Source of the DNA: Hygrocybe punicea
Taxonomy: Eukaryota; Basidiomycota; Agaricomycetes; Agaricales; Hygrophoraceae
NCBI GenBank assembly: GCA_963556145.1
Contig: OY744472.1
Location: 5,678,618-5,742,617, forward strand
Length of the DNA: 64,000 bases
Reading direction: 5' to 3'
The position numbers and the translations under genes were made by a program. How positions within the stretch are numbered: position 1 is the stretch's first letter; every line of letters starts with the position of its first letter. The notes under the pieces are model-generated. The model had not been told where the DNA came from, did no database searches, and saw only the letters and a list, made by a program, of their open reading frames with translations. Shown here in pieces: positions 1-11,452 of the stretch.

Positions 1-299
1 GTCGAGATGAGGCTCCGAGTTGAATTCCAAGGTATCATGAGGTGATCCTGCATATATTGCTGTCAAGCATTCCAGCTCCTGTATGTACGCCAGTTTGTGG
101 TCCAAAGCCATGATTGGGAGACTCCAGTTGCAAGGCTACCATTATCAAGGAAGTTGAGAAAATGACTCGACCAGACTCGCTAGGAACCATCACAATCGGC
201 TCCGGCCACCATCACCATGTCAACCTTCAATAATCGAGAGGTTTGTAGGTGTCAACGCCATAAAGAAATCCAAAATTGGTTGATTCAGAGCTACAGCGT
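1..299. other. Left edge, no supported gene
   Basis: No reading frame or RNA structure that I can support. It may hold the 3' flank of the minus-strand membrane-protein gene that follows. Confidence 0.3.
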
Positions 300-1589
300 T
301 TACCGCAGAAAAGGGGAAATAAACAAAAGGTCGGCGTAATGGAATATGAAATTAAACAACATGACATATCTATCATTCAGCATATGATGGTGGTGGTAAA
401 GATAGTGTATTCCCTGGTGTCGCCTGGTCTGGCATGAGCAGATTATTGAGGGAAGTAACACAGCATGCCTTTCCCCGGGGCTCAGCTGTGCACGAGAGAT
501 GACACCAAGAATAGTTGCTATGCCCGGGAGGTGTTCCTGTGCAGCCTCGCTCGTCGATGGTAGTGCTGATGGCATTTGAACAGGGTGTGCCGGTGCTAGC
601 GCCACTGCGGGCTGGCTGTCAACCCTGAAGGCCGCGAAGTTAAGCCAGCCGTCCGAGCCCTGGCTTTACTGGTAGGGGCATAATTGCGCCATCGTGTCAT
701 CGGACCGTTGTTGAACTTACCCTGGTGAGGTACAGCGTCGGTAGCATCTGCGTGTGAAACGTGTCTGTCTTGATCTGAAGTACAATTTAAGACGGGGACA
801 CAGGTGGGAGAAATTACAGTAACACGAACCCAAACTTGGCAACAGTGGAGCTGAAACGAACGTATACGGCCTAAGCTGGCTTGTCGTCAATCCAGGTCAA
901 GGCGTAGGACACTCTAAGAATGATCCAGAGCGCAAGGTTCTACGCTTCCGAGCACAGATAAATACAGTGATGAGGGTGAGCACAACGACGGCAACCCCAC
1001 CACCGGCAATGACAGCTTGGTCGGATTTGCGGGATGTTGAGGAGGACATTTGAAGGGGTGAAATTGAGGAGGACATTGGGAGGGGAGTGAGGAGGATAAA
1101 ATAGGGGATCCTGCATTGTAGAGGTGACACCAAAATTTGGGCTATGGGAAGGAAGTGAGCATATTGTCTGGTTAACGAAAGAGCCAATCGCACTTGACAG
1201 TGATGGTGGGGAATGAGCTTGTGAGGAAGTCGACGGTAAATCTAATAAATGTTGACCGTGTAATATTGACTAACATGGCTAACTGCGATGAAGCTGTATC
1301 CTGTGGGAATGTTGCGAATCCAAGTAGCCAACGCCTTGAGAAATGTATAGATCGAGGAGGTTGAATTTATTGTCAGGTGTGTGCAGGTTCACATAAATAC
1401 TGGATGGATCGCTGCGAGAATTGATGTAATAAATGAGGACGAGTTCGCATTGAACGACATGACAATGTCGAGGCCATTCAGAAGATCGCCCATCTGATAG
1501 CCTTGTGTTGGCCGCAGGGCTTGTTTTAGTGCAGTGAGGACGGCAGCCAACAACCACACGAATACCAAGGTTTTCAGAGCTGGAGCCAT
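300..1589 (-). CDS. Signal-peptide and single-pass membrane protein (spliced, model incomplete)
   Basis: The family is not recognised. Minus-strand pieces fit one surface protein. The first exon (ATG near 1589) starts MAPALKTLVFVWLLAAVLTA, a plausible signal peptide. A short exon near 1290-1340 reads TWIRNIPTGYSF, like the beta-rich ectodomain of fungal wall and membrane proteins. Near 1000-1060 comes a Ser-rich stalk, then a transmembrane helix (AVIAGGGVAVVVLTLITVF) with a basic stop-transfer CARKRR. A tail near 420-640 (LNFAAFRVDSQPAV...) resembles the cytoplasmic tails common in Agaricomycete membrane proteins. At least three introns are needed. Donor and acceptor choices are uncertain, and the stop may lie anywhere from 300 to about 420. 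Function is unknown; a surface or wall role is inferred only from topology. Confidence 0.4.
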
Positions 1590-1599
1590 CGTTGTGCAG

Positions 1600-2436
1600 A
1601 GGAGAGCGAAGCTTCTCCCTGAGAATAGACGTTATTGCATTCCGTCCTTCCGCTTTCTCCTAACGTGTCCGTATGAAAGTTGACCGATGGACATCGCTCT
1701 GCAACTGGAAGAAGCACGGCCAGGCATCCCGGTTCTTGCCATCGAAGTTCCCCCGGGCCCTTCGAGCCTGATCATGCAACTCTAAGTATGTGCCACGATC
1801 CTCGCGATCGATACGATCAACAGTGGAATTCCGTATTTTGTGACAGCCCTATGCGACGCTAACGTGGCTCCGATTTTGTGTATTCGGGTGTGTAGAGGAA
1901 CCCCCAACGAAGGCCTGCGAGACTCATGGCACTTGCGGTGAAGCTGCTTTAACTCGTAATGCAACAAAATAAACGGACAAAATGAATATGTTGAGGAACG
2001 TGCAGTGGCCGTAGTTGTCATTGCTGCTTAGCTGTCGTTGGATCTCCGTCGTCGCTGTTGTCCCCGTTGGGTCCGTATGGTCGTGGCTAGGTCCAGAAGG
2101 GGTCGTCCTCGTCGTTGTGGGGTCTACCGCTGCCGTCCTTGCTGTGGTGTTACGGCCCTGGGATCATCTTAGTCGTCGTCGTTATTGTTGGGCCCTCGGT
2201 GGTTGCTGTCCCCGTTGGGTCCCCTGCACCCTGCAATCGTTGTTGCGGTGGCTGGGTCCTCCTGGGGTTGTCCCTATCGTCGCTGCGTCCCGTAGCCGTC
2301 GCTGTCGTCGCAGCCACCGTACCGTGGTCGTGGTCGTCGTTGGATCAAAGTCTCAGATCTCAAACTCCGCGCTACGCTCGCCCATCACGCGTCCTGCGCA
2401 TAGTGCTACTGCCTCCCTTTGTTTGTTCATCGATCG
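1600..2436. other. Intergenic, CGTCGT-rich low complexity
   Basis: Positions about 2010-2340 are biased to GTCGTC/GTTG words, so several frames on both strands stay open. The minus strand reads a Thr-rich stretch (TATTEGPTITTTT) resembling a secreted stalk, but no start, splice pattern or domain supports a gene. It may contain the promoter of the plus-strand gene at 2437. Confidence 0.35.
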
Positions 2437-3326
2437 ATGGATCCCACATCGACCTCGCCCCCAAAGAAGCCTCCTATGGCAATCTTGCCTCTAAACGCAC
2501 TTCAGAAAACATTACATGATCTGGATATCGATATCGACGCCCAATCTTTCGTCGAGAGTGTCCTTTCGCAGCACAGTGAGGACCCTGCACGAGCGGTCAA
2601 GGACCGGGGAGAGCTGGAGAAGGACGTCGTCCCAACCCCAACCCCGAAATATGAAGTCGCGAAGCCTGCCAAAGACCCAGCAACCGTTATGAAGACAACT
2701 CAGGAAATAATATCTACAGCGTCCATGTCTGCACCCACTGTCGAGCATCGCAAGGCTCGGGTCGCACGTGAGCTTAAATTCCAACAGTTTATCTCCACGC
2801 TGCTAATGATTGTCGTTCCGTTGTCTTAGTTCTCGGCAAACAAAATGACTGTGCTTCTCTCCCTCCTTATAACCCCATTCATTCCCCAGGCTCTCGAATA
2901 ACCAGCCCTGCCGCTGCCGCCGTTTCTGCTGCTGAGCGCGAACGCCGCCGCAAGATGTTCGAACTTTGGAACGCAACATTCCCGGACGGTCAAGTCCACG
3001 ACCCCTATGTTTCCGTTCAGGCCAAGATGGATAGCGGTCATCGACTGCCCTTTGTCCGTGCCACCCTGTTGATCCGGGGCCGAGATTGGGATGAAGAGGA
3101 TAGTATAATTCCACCATCGATGACTCTTCGTGATGTGTGGTGTCTGTGGGACGAATGCTGCCTGATGTCAAGTGAGCAGCTGAACCCGGCTATCAAGGGT
3201 GGAGAAGACATTGGCTACGCCTCACTCGAGATACAGTTTGCCTCGCGGTCCTTTCCCTCCAGCTCACAATTGACCTCCAGCGTTAGATTCACAGGAACTC
3301 AGCAGAAAATCACGACTACAAGCTAG
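2437..3326 (+). CDS. Hypothetical protein, two exons
   Basis: The family is not recognised. The ATG at 2437 gives MDPTSTSPPKKPPMAI. Exon 1 ends at 2767 with donor GTGAGC. The acceptor CCCCAG at 2889 restores the frame as RSRITSPAAAAVSAAERERR followed by KMFELWNATFPDG. The intron (2768-2889) is longer than most here and could itself be split. The N-terminal half is low-complexity and charged. The C-terminal half carries aromatic and acidic residues (WNATFPDG, IRGRDWDEED) and may be the folded part. It has no signal peptide or membrane helix, so a cytosolic or nuclear location is likely. A further small intron near 3165-3200 cannot be excluded. Its neighbour downstream is the purine permease in the same direction. 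Confidence 0.45.
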
Positions 3327-3688
3327 AGGCCTCAACTGCCTAACGACTCCAAGTTCGTTAGGGTTACAACTAGAAAACCCCAGAAAGTTCAACGCCGGGA
3401 TTGCCTGTCCGTTGATGAACTACGATATGTAGTGAGTTCGGGGAACAAACGAAAGTGCCGTCACCATCATTTTACCTTGACTGGAAGACCGCTGCTCTCG
3501 GCAGCTGCAGATTAAAGGGTGTTTTTGGTCTATGAATGATAAAGCAAGCGTTGAGAATCTTCAGTGCGAAATGTCCGACACACTTATCAGCTATACCCGT
3601 TTTGGGTAGTAAGTATATCAACTCGAAGCCTCGGAGCTACTAGTAAGGCGAGTGCCAGTGCTCTGCACTCAGGAGACTGACCTCAGAT
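3327..3688. other. Intergenic, likely promoter of the purine permease
   Basis: No ORF worth calling. This 360-bp gap separates the two plus-strand genes and should hold the permease promoter. No clear TATA or repeat was seen. Confidence 0.4.
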
Positions 3689-6143
3689 ATGGCTTCCACT
3701 GCAGTTTACGATGAGAAACAGCCGGATCCAACGCCGCCTCCACTAGCAACTCCAACTCGCGCTCAGCGCATCAGGCAGAAATTTACAACAAGGGAAGGCT
3801 GGCTGGGCAATTATGATTATGCCTGGCTTTGCACACCAACGCTACCCTTCAGCTCGCGAGGCAGCCCTCGTCGACTACCCCCGTTCTATGCCCTACACGC
3901 TGATCTTCCATTGCTCTTGGCAATATCAAGCGGCTTGCAGCACGCTCTGGCGATGCTGGCAGGGTTGATCACTCCCCCAATCATTTTTGCCACTGCCTTG
4001 GATCTCGATAGTAAGACTTCCGCATACATGATCTCGGCGTCGCTCATCGGCTGTGGTATGTTCGTTCTTGTTCGTCTTTCTCGTTCAAATGAGGGTCTGT
4101 TGTTCTCGGGACAGGTATCTTAAGTCTTGTGCAGATGTCCAGAATCAAACTGTTTGGAGGTTATTACCTTGGAACAGGTTTGATTACTGTGGTTGGAACA
4201 AGCTTTGCAACACTCAGCACTGCGAACGCTGTTGGTGTTGTTCTCTACCTCTTTTCTAGTCTAACGATCGAAATCCAGATTTTCGATGCCATGTACAAGG
4301 ACGGGTCATGTCCTTCGATTGTAGGGTCAGATGGTACGACTACGAGAGGGCCCTGCCCTGATGCATATGGCAAAGTTCTGGGTTCGTCCCACATAGCTTT
4401 ACGAATCAAGCCGGGAATGAATATTTCCCCCTCTAGGCACATCACTTATATGTTCCTTCCTTGAGATTTTCATGTCCTTCGTTCCACCCCGCGTCTTGCA
4501 TCGTATCTTCCCCCCCATGGTCACGGGTGCGATGCCTTATCGTTAACCCACCGCCTGATATTTACCCTCTGTGATATCTTTTCTCTCTCAGGCACTGTGA
4601 TTCTCATGATCGGCGTATCGTTGATTGGCTCCTCTGGAATACCCAACTGGGGCGGAGGCTCAAACTCTTGTTCAACATTCCCCACAACTGGAATATTTCA
4701 GCGCTGTCCCACTATATTTGCCCCACGGCCACTTCTGTGCGTTCTTTTTGCCCCGTCTCGTCAATCCTCACATTACACTCCTAACGCATTGAAAATAGCT
4801 GGGGTTCCCCAGAGTTCATCGGGCTCGGCTTCCTCTCCTTTATCAGCATCATTCTCACGGAGTTGTTCGGCTCACCGTTCTTGAAGAATATCAGTATCAT
4901 CGTCGGACTCGCAGTGGGCTGTATCGTCGCCGGTGCTGCAGGGTACATCGATGGGAGCAGCATAAAGGCTGCCCCAGCGATCACCTTTTTATGGCAAGTG
5001 TCCTTGTCGTGCAATTGAGATATTTGGCTTATCTGGAGGTGTTGTAGGGTTCATAGATTCAAGATTGGTGTCTATCCACCCGCCATTTTACCCATGTTGG
5101 CTGTCTATGGTTAGTTATATGTCGTCTGCTGGAGGGGTTGGGTTCGCCTATTGATGGTGATCTCATCAGTTTCCCTTGCGATGGAAGCTATCGGCGACAT
5201 CACTGCGTCTGCTGAAGCATCGCGAGTCGAGGTGGACGGTGAGGATTTTGATTCCAGGATACAGGGTGGCATCCTTGTATGAGACCTGAAATCCATCTTC
5301 ATCCTCGCCGTCGTGCTGACTCTGCGCCGGTTCACCAGAGTGACGGCATTGGCGGCTTTGTGTCTGCATTGTTTACAGTGACTCCTCTTTCAATATTTGC
5401 GCAGGTGCTTTTCGGTTCTCCCGCTTAAAAAGATCCCTCCTGACTAAAATTTCTACCATTTTGCCTCGTTGATACTAGAACAATGGTGTAATTACCATCA
5501 CGCGTTGCGCAAATCGGAACGCTGGGCGGTGGTGTTGCGTCTTCTTGATTACTTTCGGCGTACTAGGAAAGATATCAGGCGTATTCCTTGCCAGTAAGCT
5601 TCGAATTCACGCTCGCTTCTCCCACGCACGCTGCAAGTGACTAAACGTTGGACGAACCTGCACCCCTTGTAGTACCTAATCCCGTCCTGGGCGGTGTTAC
5701 CACCTTCCTCTTTGCGAGTGTCGCTGTTTCGGGGATACGCGTGCTGGCGTACAACCAATTCACGCGGAGGGACCGCTTCATCCTCGCAGCCGCGCTGTCC
5801 TTCGGTGTTGGCGACCTGCTGGTCCCAGGGATATTCACGCACTTGTTTGACAGCGTTAAGAACCCGAATAAAGGACTCAAGGGTTTGTTTGACTCTATTA
5901 CGATTGTCTTGAGTACACCATGTGAGTGTGTGTGAGTGTGGTGGTGGTGGTGGTTGTGTGACCTTTGCAGGTGCTGATTGGTGGTGTTGTTCCCCCATAG
6001 TTTTGATTGCTGGCATCGTAGCCGCAGTTCTGAATCTCCTGCTTCCGAAAGAAGTGGAGCAAGAACAAGAGCAAGTGGAAGTGGAAGTGGAAGAGGCTGT
6101 CAGTGAGGAAATTGTTGACGTCGAGATGCAAAAGCGCAAATGA
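3689..6143 (+). CDS. NCS2/NAT family purine (uric acid-xanthine) permease
   Basis: This is a complete proton-coupled nucleobase transporter of the plasma membrane, close in layout to fungal UapA/UapC. Twelve exons splice to one frame. The cytosolic N-terminus contains YDYAWLCTPTLPFS. The TM1 region SSGLQHALAMLAGLITPP carries the conserved QH motif. The NAT signature is built across the intron before 5480: ...IFAQ joined to NNGVITITR, matching [QEP]NxGxxxxT[RKG]. TM12-14 follow, and the protein ends in a Glu/Val-rich acidic tail (EVEQEQEQVEVEVEE...), as is usual for cytosolic tails of this family. The intron at 4994-5047 has a GC-AG boundary (GCAAGT...TAG), and only that splice keeps FLW|VHRFKIGVYPP. 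No frameshift was found. Uric acid/xanthine specificity is inferred from family resemblance, not shown. Confidence 0.9.
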
Positions 6144-6501
6144 ACGTCGTTGTACTTGAAGGTAACTACACACCTCGAGAAATGTTGTGCAGCCAAAGGG
6201 CTCGCCTGTCAAGAGGATGTTGGGCCGAATCTCTACCACGACTAGCACAGGAATTGAACGGACTCCATCAACAATCGCAAAAAAACCTCATCCGTCTCCT
6301 GTGTCATGATCGAATGGAAAGGCGCTGTGAGTAAAAAGAAAAGACAATACTGTAATTGGCAGGTTGAGTATATTCCTCGACACCCGAATTTCTATATATC
6401 ATACAAGACTCAGGACGTCTTCGGCTACGGATACCTGGATGGTAGCAAAAGCGGTTTCTGGCGAAGGGGATTCACCCATAAGCAATGAATCCTGAATGTT
6501 T
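6144..6501. other. Convergent intergenic region
   Basis: This lies between the ends of the plus-strand permease and the minus-strand gene that follows. A possible last exon of the latter (minus strand, about 6400-6475, reading LLMGESPSPETAFATIQV) fits poorly to any splice phase, so it is not joined. Confidence 0.3.
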
Positions 6502-7731
6502 CTAGGCTAAACACTTACACAGTCCAAAGACGGCGCGAATTGTTTGATGCTTGTAGCCCTCCTCGTGCAGGCGAGCATCCCAATACCCAAGTCTTGGAGA
6601 CATGGCTATTACGACAACACCGCAATGTTCGTCACGCATAAACGGCGTCCCTCGAGATGCCAAAACGCTCGTCCCGATGACCGCTCCGATTTGCAAGACA
6701 ATACTCCACAGAAACACAATGGTTTTCCACTGTCGTACCTGCCGTGCATCATGGTCAATCCCATAATAGCCCAATGAAAGAATGAGGAGTGGAGTTGATA
6801 ATGATATGAAAAGCATTTGCATGGTGCGAAGAACTCGGGAGAGGGGATCAGAAAAAAGGGGATATCTAGGATCACGGAGTAACCCATAACATCCTGATCG
6901 ACTCGATACCGGTAATGTTGGCAATAGATCGAAGGGTTGGAAACTTCCCGCGAGCAAGGGCGTATATGATCCCATACCGCGAAGGGTAGGGGGATATCGC
7001 GTCCCGATGTACACAAACGACTCCGTCAAGGCTGTTATTCCCCATGACCACCCTAACAACAGGAAACTTTTGAGTCCTTTGGGAGCATCATTAGCGACGA
7101 ACTCGATGAGCCAGGTTATGCCAGTAATCCAGGTGAGAGGATTCAACCACGGTGCGTGCAGACAGTTAGGCGCATGCAGGCTGCTACTAAATCCAACACC
7201 CATCTGGTAAGACCAATAAAGCTGCTGAGCGCAACCCCAGAGAAAAAGGAGAAAAGCAGAGAGGCCGAAGTGGATTGAAAAAGGCTTTGCGAGCAAAATA
7301 ATACATTGAAGAATAAGCCATGTGAGATCCAGAATTGTGGACGTCCAATTTGGTATATAAGCGGCGGAAGTTGTGTTGGTGGGGATGATGATCCATTCAA
7401 TATCCGGACGTAAATGCATACAAAATTCCTCCTGCGTTTTTGCTTGAGACCTGAATACCACCCATCCATTTGATATCTTAACCTTTTCTCCAGATTCCGC
7501 AAGTGGTGCCGCCGTTTGAAATGGACAGACGGCGGAGAAGCGAGAGTTCTTGAACAGATCGAAGAGAGTTGTATTCGGGGGGAATGTTAAATTCGATAGA
7601 AGAGGGTTAGGTGCAGTTGTAGGCAGCGCAGAAACTGTAGATGGCGGTGGTGGAAATGATATCGTTGTTGGAGTCTGCGCATGTGTTGTGATAACGAATA
7701 CAGCCGGAAAAACCAGTAATGATAGTTTCAT
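6502..7731 (-). CDS. Secreted-entry multi-pass membrane protein, hypothetical
   Basis: This is an almost intronless ORF of about 409 codons. The ATG at 7731 is preferred because it starts a signal peptide (MKLSLLVFPAVFVITTHAQ). The luminal N-terminal part (about residues 20-130) is rich in Pro/Thr and N-glycosylation sites (NLTF, NTT, NWT). It is followed by at least six hydrophobic helices, among them LDLTWLILQCIILLA, FGLSAFLLFLWGC and TIVFLWSIVLQIGAVIG. This looks like an Agaricomycete membrane-protein family with no assigned function. A GTGTAAGTG near the end could be a donor, so the true C-terminus may lie in a small extra exon. A transporter or receptor role is possible but there is no diagnostic motif. 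Confidence 0.6.
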   Translation of the reverse strand: MKLSLLVFPAVFVITTHAQTPTTISFPPPPSTVSALPTTAPNPLLSNLTFPPNTTLFDLFKNSRFSAVCPFQTAAPLAESGEKVKISNGWVVFRSQAKTQEEFCMHLRPDIEWIIIPTNTTSAAYIPNWTSTILDLTWLILQCIILLAKPFSIHFGLSAFLLFLWGCAQQLYWSYQMGVGFSSSLHAPNCLHAPWLNPLTWITGITWLIEFVANDAPKGLKSFLLLGWSWGITALTESFVYIGTRYPPTLRGMGSYTPLLAGSFQPFDLLPTLPVSSRSGCYGLLRDPRYPLFSDPLSRVLRTMQMLFISLSTPLLILSLGYYGIDHDARQVRQWKTIVFLWSIVLQIGAVIGTSVLASRGTPFMRDEHCGVVVIAMSPRLGYWDARLHEEGYKHQTIRAVFGLCKCLA

Positions 7732-8230
7732 GATATCAAGTCTGCAAGACCACTTCAAACCGTCCCCAGAGGCACCGTACAAATCCTACTACGCACAAAG
7801 ACAGGCAGAATCGAAGGATTCCACCTCGAGGGCGAAGGGGCTCCCTTTTCCAAGAGGATGGTGAAAGCAAGTGTTGAAGTGACGGTGTGGTTGCGCACTT
7901 GCGACCTGATGAAGGGGATCCTGGAGTGTTGCAATCGATGGTTAACGTGCATCGACAACACGTGTCGGACATGGGAAGATTATCAGTCCCCGTCAGCACG
8001 TGCGACCATGACCTTGGACCACCACGCTCAGTGAAGTTGCCTACCCTACAACTTGCTAGCCGTTGTTGTTGTGCAGATCCGCGCTCTGAATTTAGTGGTA
8101 TTAGCCTTTCTACTATATGAATCGATCGCTAAGTGACGGGTTGCTTTTACCAGGTGGTCTGTTCATCGACACGAACAATCTGTGCTCTCTTGGTCACTCA
8201 CCAACAATAAATTAGCCTTTTGGCATCGAG
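7732..8230. other. Divergent intergenic region (shared promoter)
   Basis: About 500 bp between the minus-strand membrane protein and the plus-strand KP4-like gene, so it should contain both promoters. The motif CAATAAATTAGC lies about 25 bp before the KP4-like ATG. No supported ORF. Confidence 0.4.
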
Positions 8231-8800
8231 ATGCAGTCCATTGTCCTCAACATACTATTCATTTCCTTGGCTCTCCAGAACCTGGTATTTGGCATTGGGA
8301 TCAACTGCCGTGGCTGCCCCGCTGGACTTAGTAGTATGGGTCAAAATGCTGCCGCCCAACTCACTCACTATATCAGTGCCATCAATCAGAGCCAGTGGTA
8401 TGAAGATGTCGTCTTGATCGCATGCACGACGGTCTTGGATGACAGCCGGACCGATCATATCTGCGCCTATCTACAAGGTACTGGCGGGGCACCAGGCAGC
8501 ACAATTCTCGAACTTGCACATTATATCCCAGATCATGGATGTCATATCTGTGGAAGTGTCCCTTTTACGTATCCTTCGGAGAATGACGTGTCTAATGGGG
8601 AGTTGACGTTCGTTATTGTCGATCATGCTTGTTCAAATGGACTTTGTAATATCAACGCGAACTGCGCGGTTGGAGGTGCCGATCTTAAGATATGTATGTG
8701 GATCACTCGGTTATGCGGTGCTTCATCTCACTTTTTGCCCAGCTATGTTCTTCATCTCAATGACAATTCTCACTACCTCGCTGTTTGTATTGTGATCTGA
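8231..8800 (+). CDS. KP4-like killer-toxin-fold small secreted protein
   Basis: This encodes a small secreted Cys-rich protein of the KP4 killer-toxin family. The family is named from the virus-encoded Ustilago KP4, and genomic homologues are known in many fungi. A signal peptide starts at the ATG (MQSIVLNILFISLALQ). The mature part begins with GINCRG, the family hallmark, and later shows GAPGS, HGCHICGSVP and NDVSNGELTF, which match KP4-fold landmarks. Cys spacing suggests several disulphides. A donor-like GTATGT occurs at 8694, so the last 35 or so codons of the open frame may be intron and the C-terminus is uncertain. The role is unknown: antifungal defence, self/non-self competition or development are all possible for the family. 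Activity cannot be read from sequence. Confidence 0.75.
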   Translation: MQSIVLNILFISLALQNLVFGIGINCRGCPAGLSSMGQNAAAQLTHYISAINQSQWYEDVVLIACTTVLDDSRTDHICAYLQGTGGAPGSTILELAHYIPDHGCHICGSVPFTYPSENDVSNGELTFVIVDHACSNGLCNINANCAVGGADLKICMWITRLCGASSHFLPSYVLHLNDNSHYLAVCIVI

Positions 8801-9059
8801 TCCTTTACGATAATGCTGATGGTGACACATACTTGAATGAATGCAACAATCCATGACGCGGATTGGTGTGACACAGTTCCAAATGTCGAAAACTCATGCG
8901 CCTTTGTAGAGTGATTATCCGAACACCACTTCACCGATCCCGTATTCAAACAATCTTCATGCATGTAGGTCCGTGATACCACAACATAGACATAGGCCCA
9001 GCGTGCCATCCAGTTAGAACCTGACCCCAAATGGTACGACTGCAGGTTGGTATCCGCTT

Positions 9060-9419
9060 GCCTCTCATTGTGACAATGACGACGATCATCTGCCCAGGTT
9101 GAACGAGTTTATTGTCTCTCGCAAGACCTTTATGGCCCCCGGCATTAACCTCAGCACTTTTCGCAGCCACTTCAGTACTCTCCGCCGCTACCACGGGAGG
9201 AATAACGCCACCGCTCGGGGGACAGACAAAGGTGGAGGAAGCGTTTCTGCCAGCACACAAGTTTAATGCTGCGGGACATTCATACCTCATGTCGTCAAGA
9301 CATTCGACCCATATTACAGTGATATTTCGGATGATGATGAAGAATGGGAAGATATACAATGGCCTAATCACCAAACCAGCCAGTTACCGAGCTTGTTCAA
9401 GAACCATGGTCCTAAATAA
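9060..9419 (+). other. Possible orphan coding exons
   Basis: One plus-strand frame reads RLNEFIVSRKTFMAPG... and, after an in-frame TAA near 9267, YYSDISDDDEEWEDIQWPN... up to a stop at 9417. The acidic tail and codon choice look protein-like. The only available junction (GTTTAATG...CAAG) is a poor donor, and no start exon was found. This is probably a remnant or part of an unspliced gene; function unknown. Confidence 0.25.
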
Positions 9420-11091
9420 TATCTTTGAACCTCAACGAAGGACGTAGAAGGCGGCCATGAGGGCGAAAGGTTCTGTCGAGGGTTTCTACGAATATCCGAA
9501 CACCGTGCACCCTCCGAACGTTCGCCTATTTATCATATACGATTCTGCTGCGTAACTCTTCTTGAGCTTGGATGACGGACGTTGGTAGGGACCGCATGTT
9601 ACGAAAGACAGCGGCTGGGCTCTACGTATTTATATATTATAGGCAACGTTTCATTGATTAGCTTGAAGCTAAAATCAAATCTGATGAGACACGAAGGTTG
9701 TTTTAGATGGCTCCAGTTACCCAGAAGATGAGCCGCCTCTTCTCCCACATTTGCCCACCTGTGGGGGTCTGTCGCCGCCCTACTCGTTCCTCTGGCGCTT
9801 AAAGTCAGGATCATCTGTGCGATTGGCCCCATCTCCGTCTACCATGCCCACCATTCTCGCCATCTCTGCTATGCTTATCACGATCATTCTTGGAGAATTC
9901 GGTAAAGTTGGACGGTTTCTTGACTGATTGGTGGGGAGGGTTCGACGTATCGCATTCCGTACAGGCCCGATATATCCCGTAGCGCATGTGGATGATTGTC
10001 CCCGGCGGCCACATATGGACTCCTGGCTACCCAGCACAGAAATTATCATGGAATCGACGGACTGCCTGCACAGCCTGCCAGTGGGTCCATGCCTGAAGAG
10101 TGGTTTTAGTGTTCAGCCTTCCAAAGAAGTGCCAAGGACCACAATTATTACCTGTTGAACCAGTGAGCGTATTTACATTCTCGTGAGTTGCATCCACGCT
10201 TGTGATTCGCATTGAAGCCTGGGAAGTGGCCCAGGGCCCAGTCATCTGCGGGACTGCTGCCTCCAGTATTTGGAGGATATCTAGACGTCCTTCCTCCGTT
10301 GGACGGTGGGAACTATTTCGGAAACGGTAGAACAATTGCAGAGTAGCCCTGGTTTTACACCGTAGCCTACCTAGTCCTATGATCGAGATGGCCAAGCCGG
10401 AAGGGACACATCCTGATCGTCCAAAAAATATCTTTGTCCGTACTACCGACACTGGTTGGAGGTACGTAAGGGTCCCCACTTACCCGCAACCGTATACTTT
10501 TCGCTCTCGCCTAAACCATGTCGCCAAGAAGATCGACAATCGTTCATCATGTTATGCCCGGCGCGCAAATGGGCAGCTGGTAACTTCCCGAAGGACGGCA
10601 TTAGCGCAAGTGGGAAACTCTGACTATGTGTTTGTGTACCGAAAGCGGCGGCGAAGAATGACCGACGACAAAAGCAGTATACACAAGTTTTTCTTAGTTC
10701 CAAATCCTCCGTTTTTCCGCTCTCTTATCAGTCCGGAACGGTAGATATGACAGCTGTCGCGAAATTTGCCTTGTGAACTACACACACCGAGTTGTCGCTG
10801 ATGGAAAAGTTTGGGCCAAAAGTCATCTCAAAGTCCCGATTGGTTGTTCCCTAGTCGATGAACAAGTCTGAGTGAAAACAGGTACATCGTCACTCATCGA
10901 TTTCGCGTAGTAAAAAGACTCGACCTGGAGGAAGACTTGGAGTCAACTTGCAGGCACGACGACGGAAAGCGCTATCCGAGCCGCTTTGGTTCTGGAGGAA
11001 GACTCGGAGTCAACGTCTGATTGGGGAGAGATCGTGCCTATCATCCCGCACCCATCACATGCGCAGCCTGCCAATTCACGATTACTGTCCA
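9420..11091. other. Gene-poor region with scattered ORF remnants
   Basis: Open frames on both strands (minus 10027-10479, plus 10379-10744) are 120-150 codons long but lack domains, signal peptides and convincing splice signals. The plus one contains a basic run KRRRR. A short direct repeat, CTGGAGGAAGACT near 10927 and again near 10995, is also present. Nothing firm can be annotated. Confidence 0.3.
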
Positions 11092-11378
11092 GTTACAGCC
11101 GTTTTCAGCGAGTATTGGAAACACGATTTCTAAATGGTGGCTGTGCATTTCTGAATAAGGAAGCTGCCGAGAACCCGAGGTTTGATGAGCATATTACATA
11201 AGATAGATGTCATCCATATATGGCTACACCACATGACTTAGCGTGACAGACAGTAAAATGACAATAGATAATGGTTAAGGACAATAGAAAAACAGATGTT
11301 GCAGAGAAAGATTTATAGGGCACCTCAAAAGGTGTTGGTGTATTTAAAACCATGATTTTCTATCAGGTGAAGGAGGAG
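11092..11378 (+). repeat. Left arm of a 287-bp near-perfect inverted repeat
   Basis: Bases 11092-11378 are the reverse complement of 11453-11739, with a single mismatch (T at 11316 against G-equivalent at 11515). The arms are separated by a 74-bp unique spacer. The arm begins GTTACAGCCG and ends GGTGAAGGAGGAG. Transcription in either direction would produce a very long hairpin. No target-site duplication or transposase was seen next to the arms. Confidence 0.95.
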
Positions 11379-11452
11379 GTCAGTAATTTACTCAAGAGAA
11401 GCGGGTGTGATGCTTTGTGACGTGCTGTGTAACATTGGAACTGAATGCTTAT

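Noticed and set aside
8800..8856. Extra C-terminal exon for the KP4-like gene
   Set aside because: The frame LYDNADGDTYLNE looks protein-like but no acceptor AG leads into it in phase, so it was not added.
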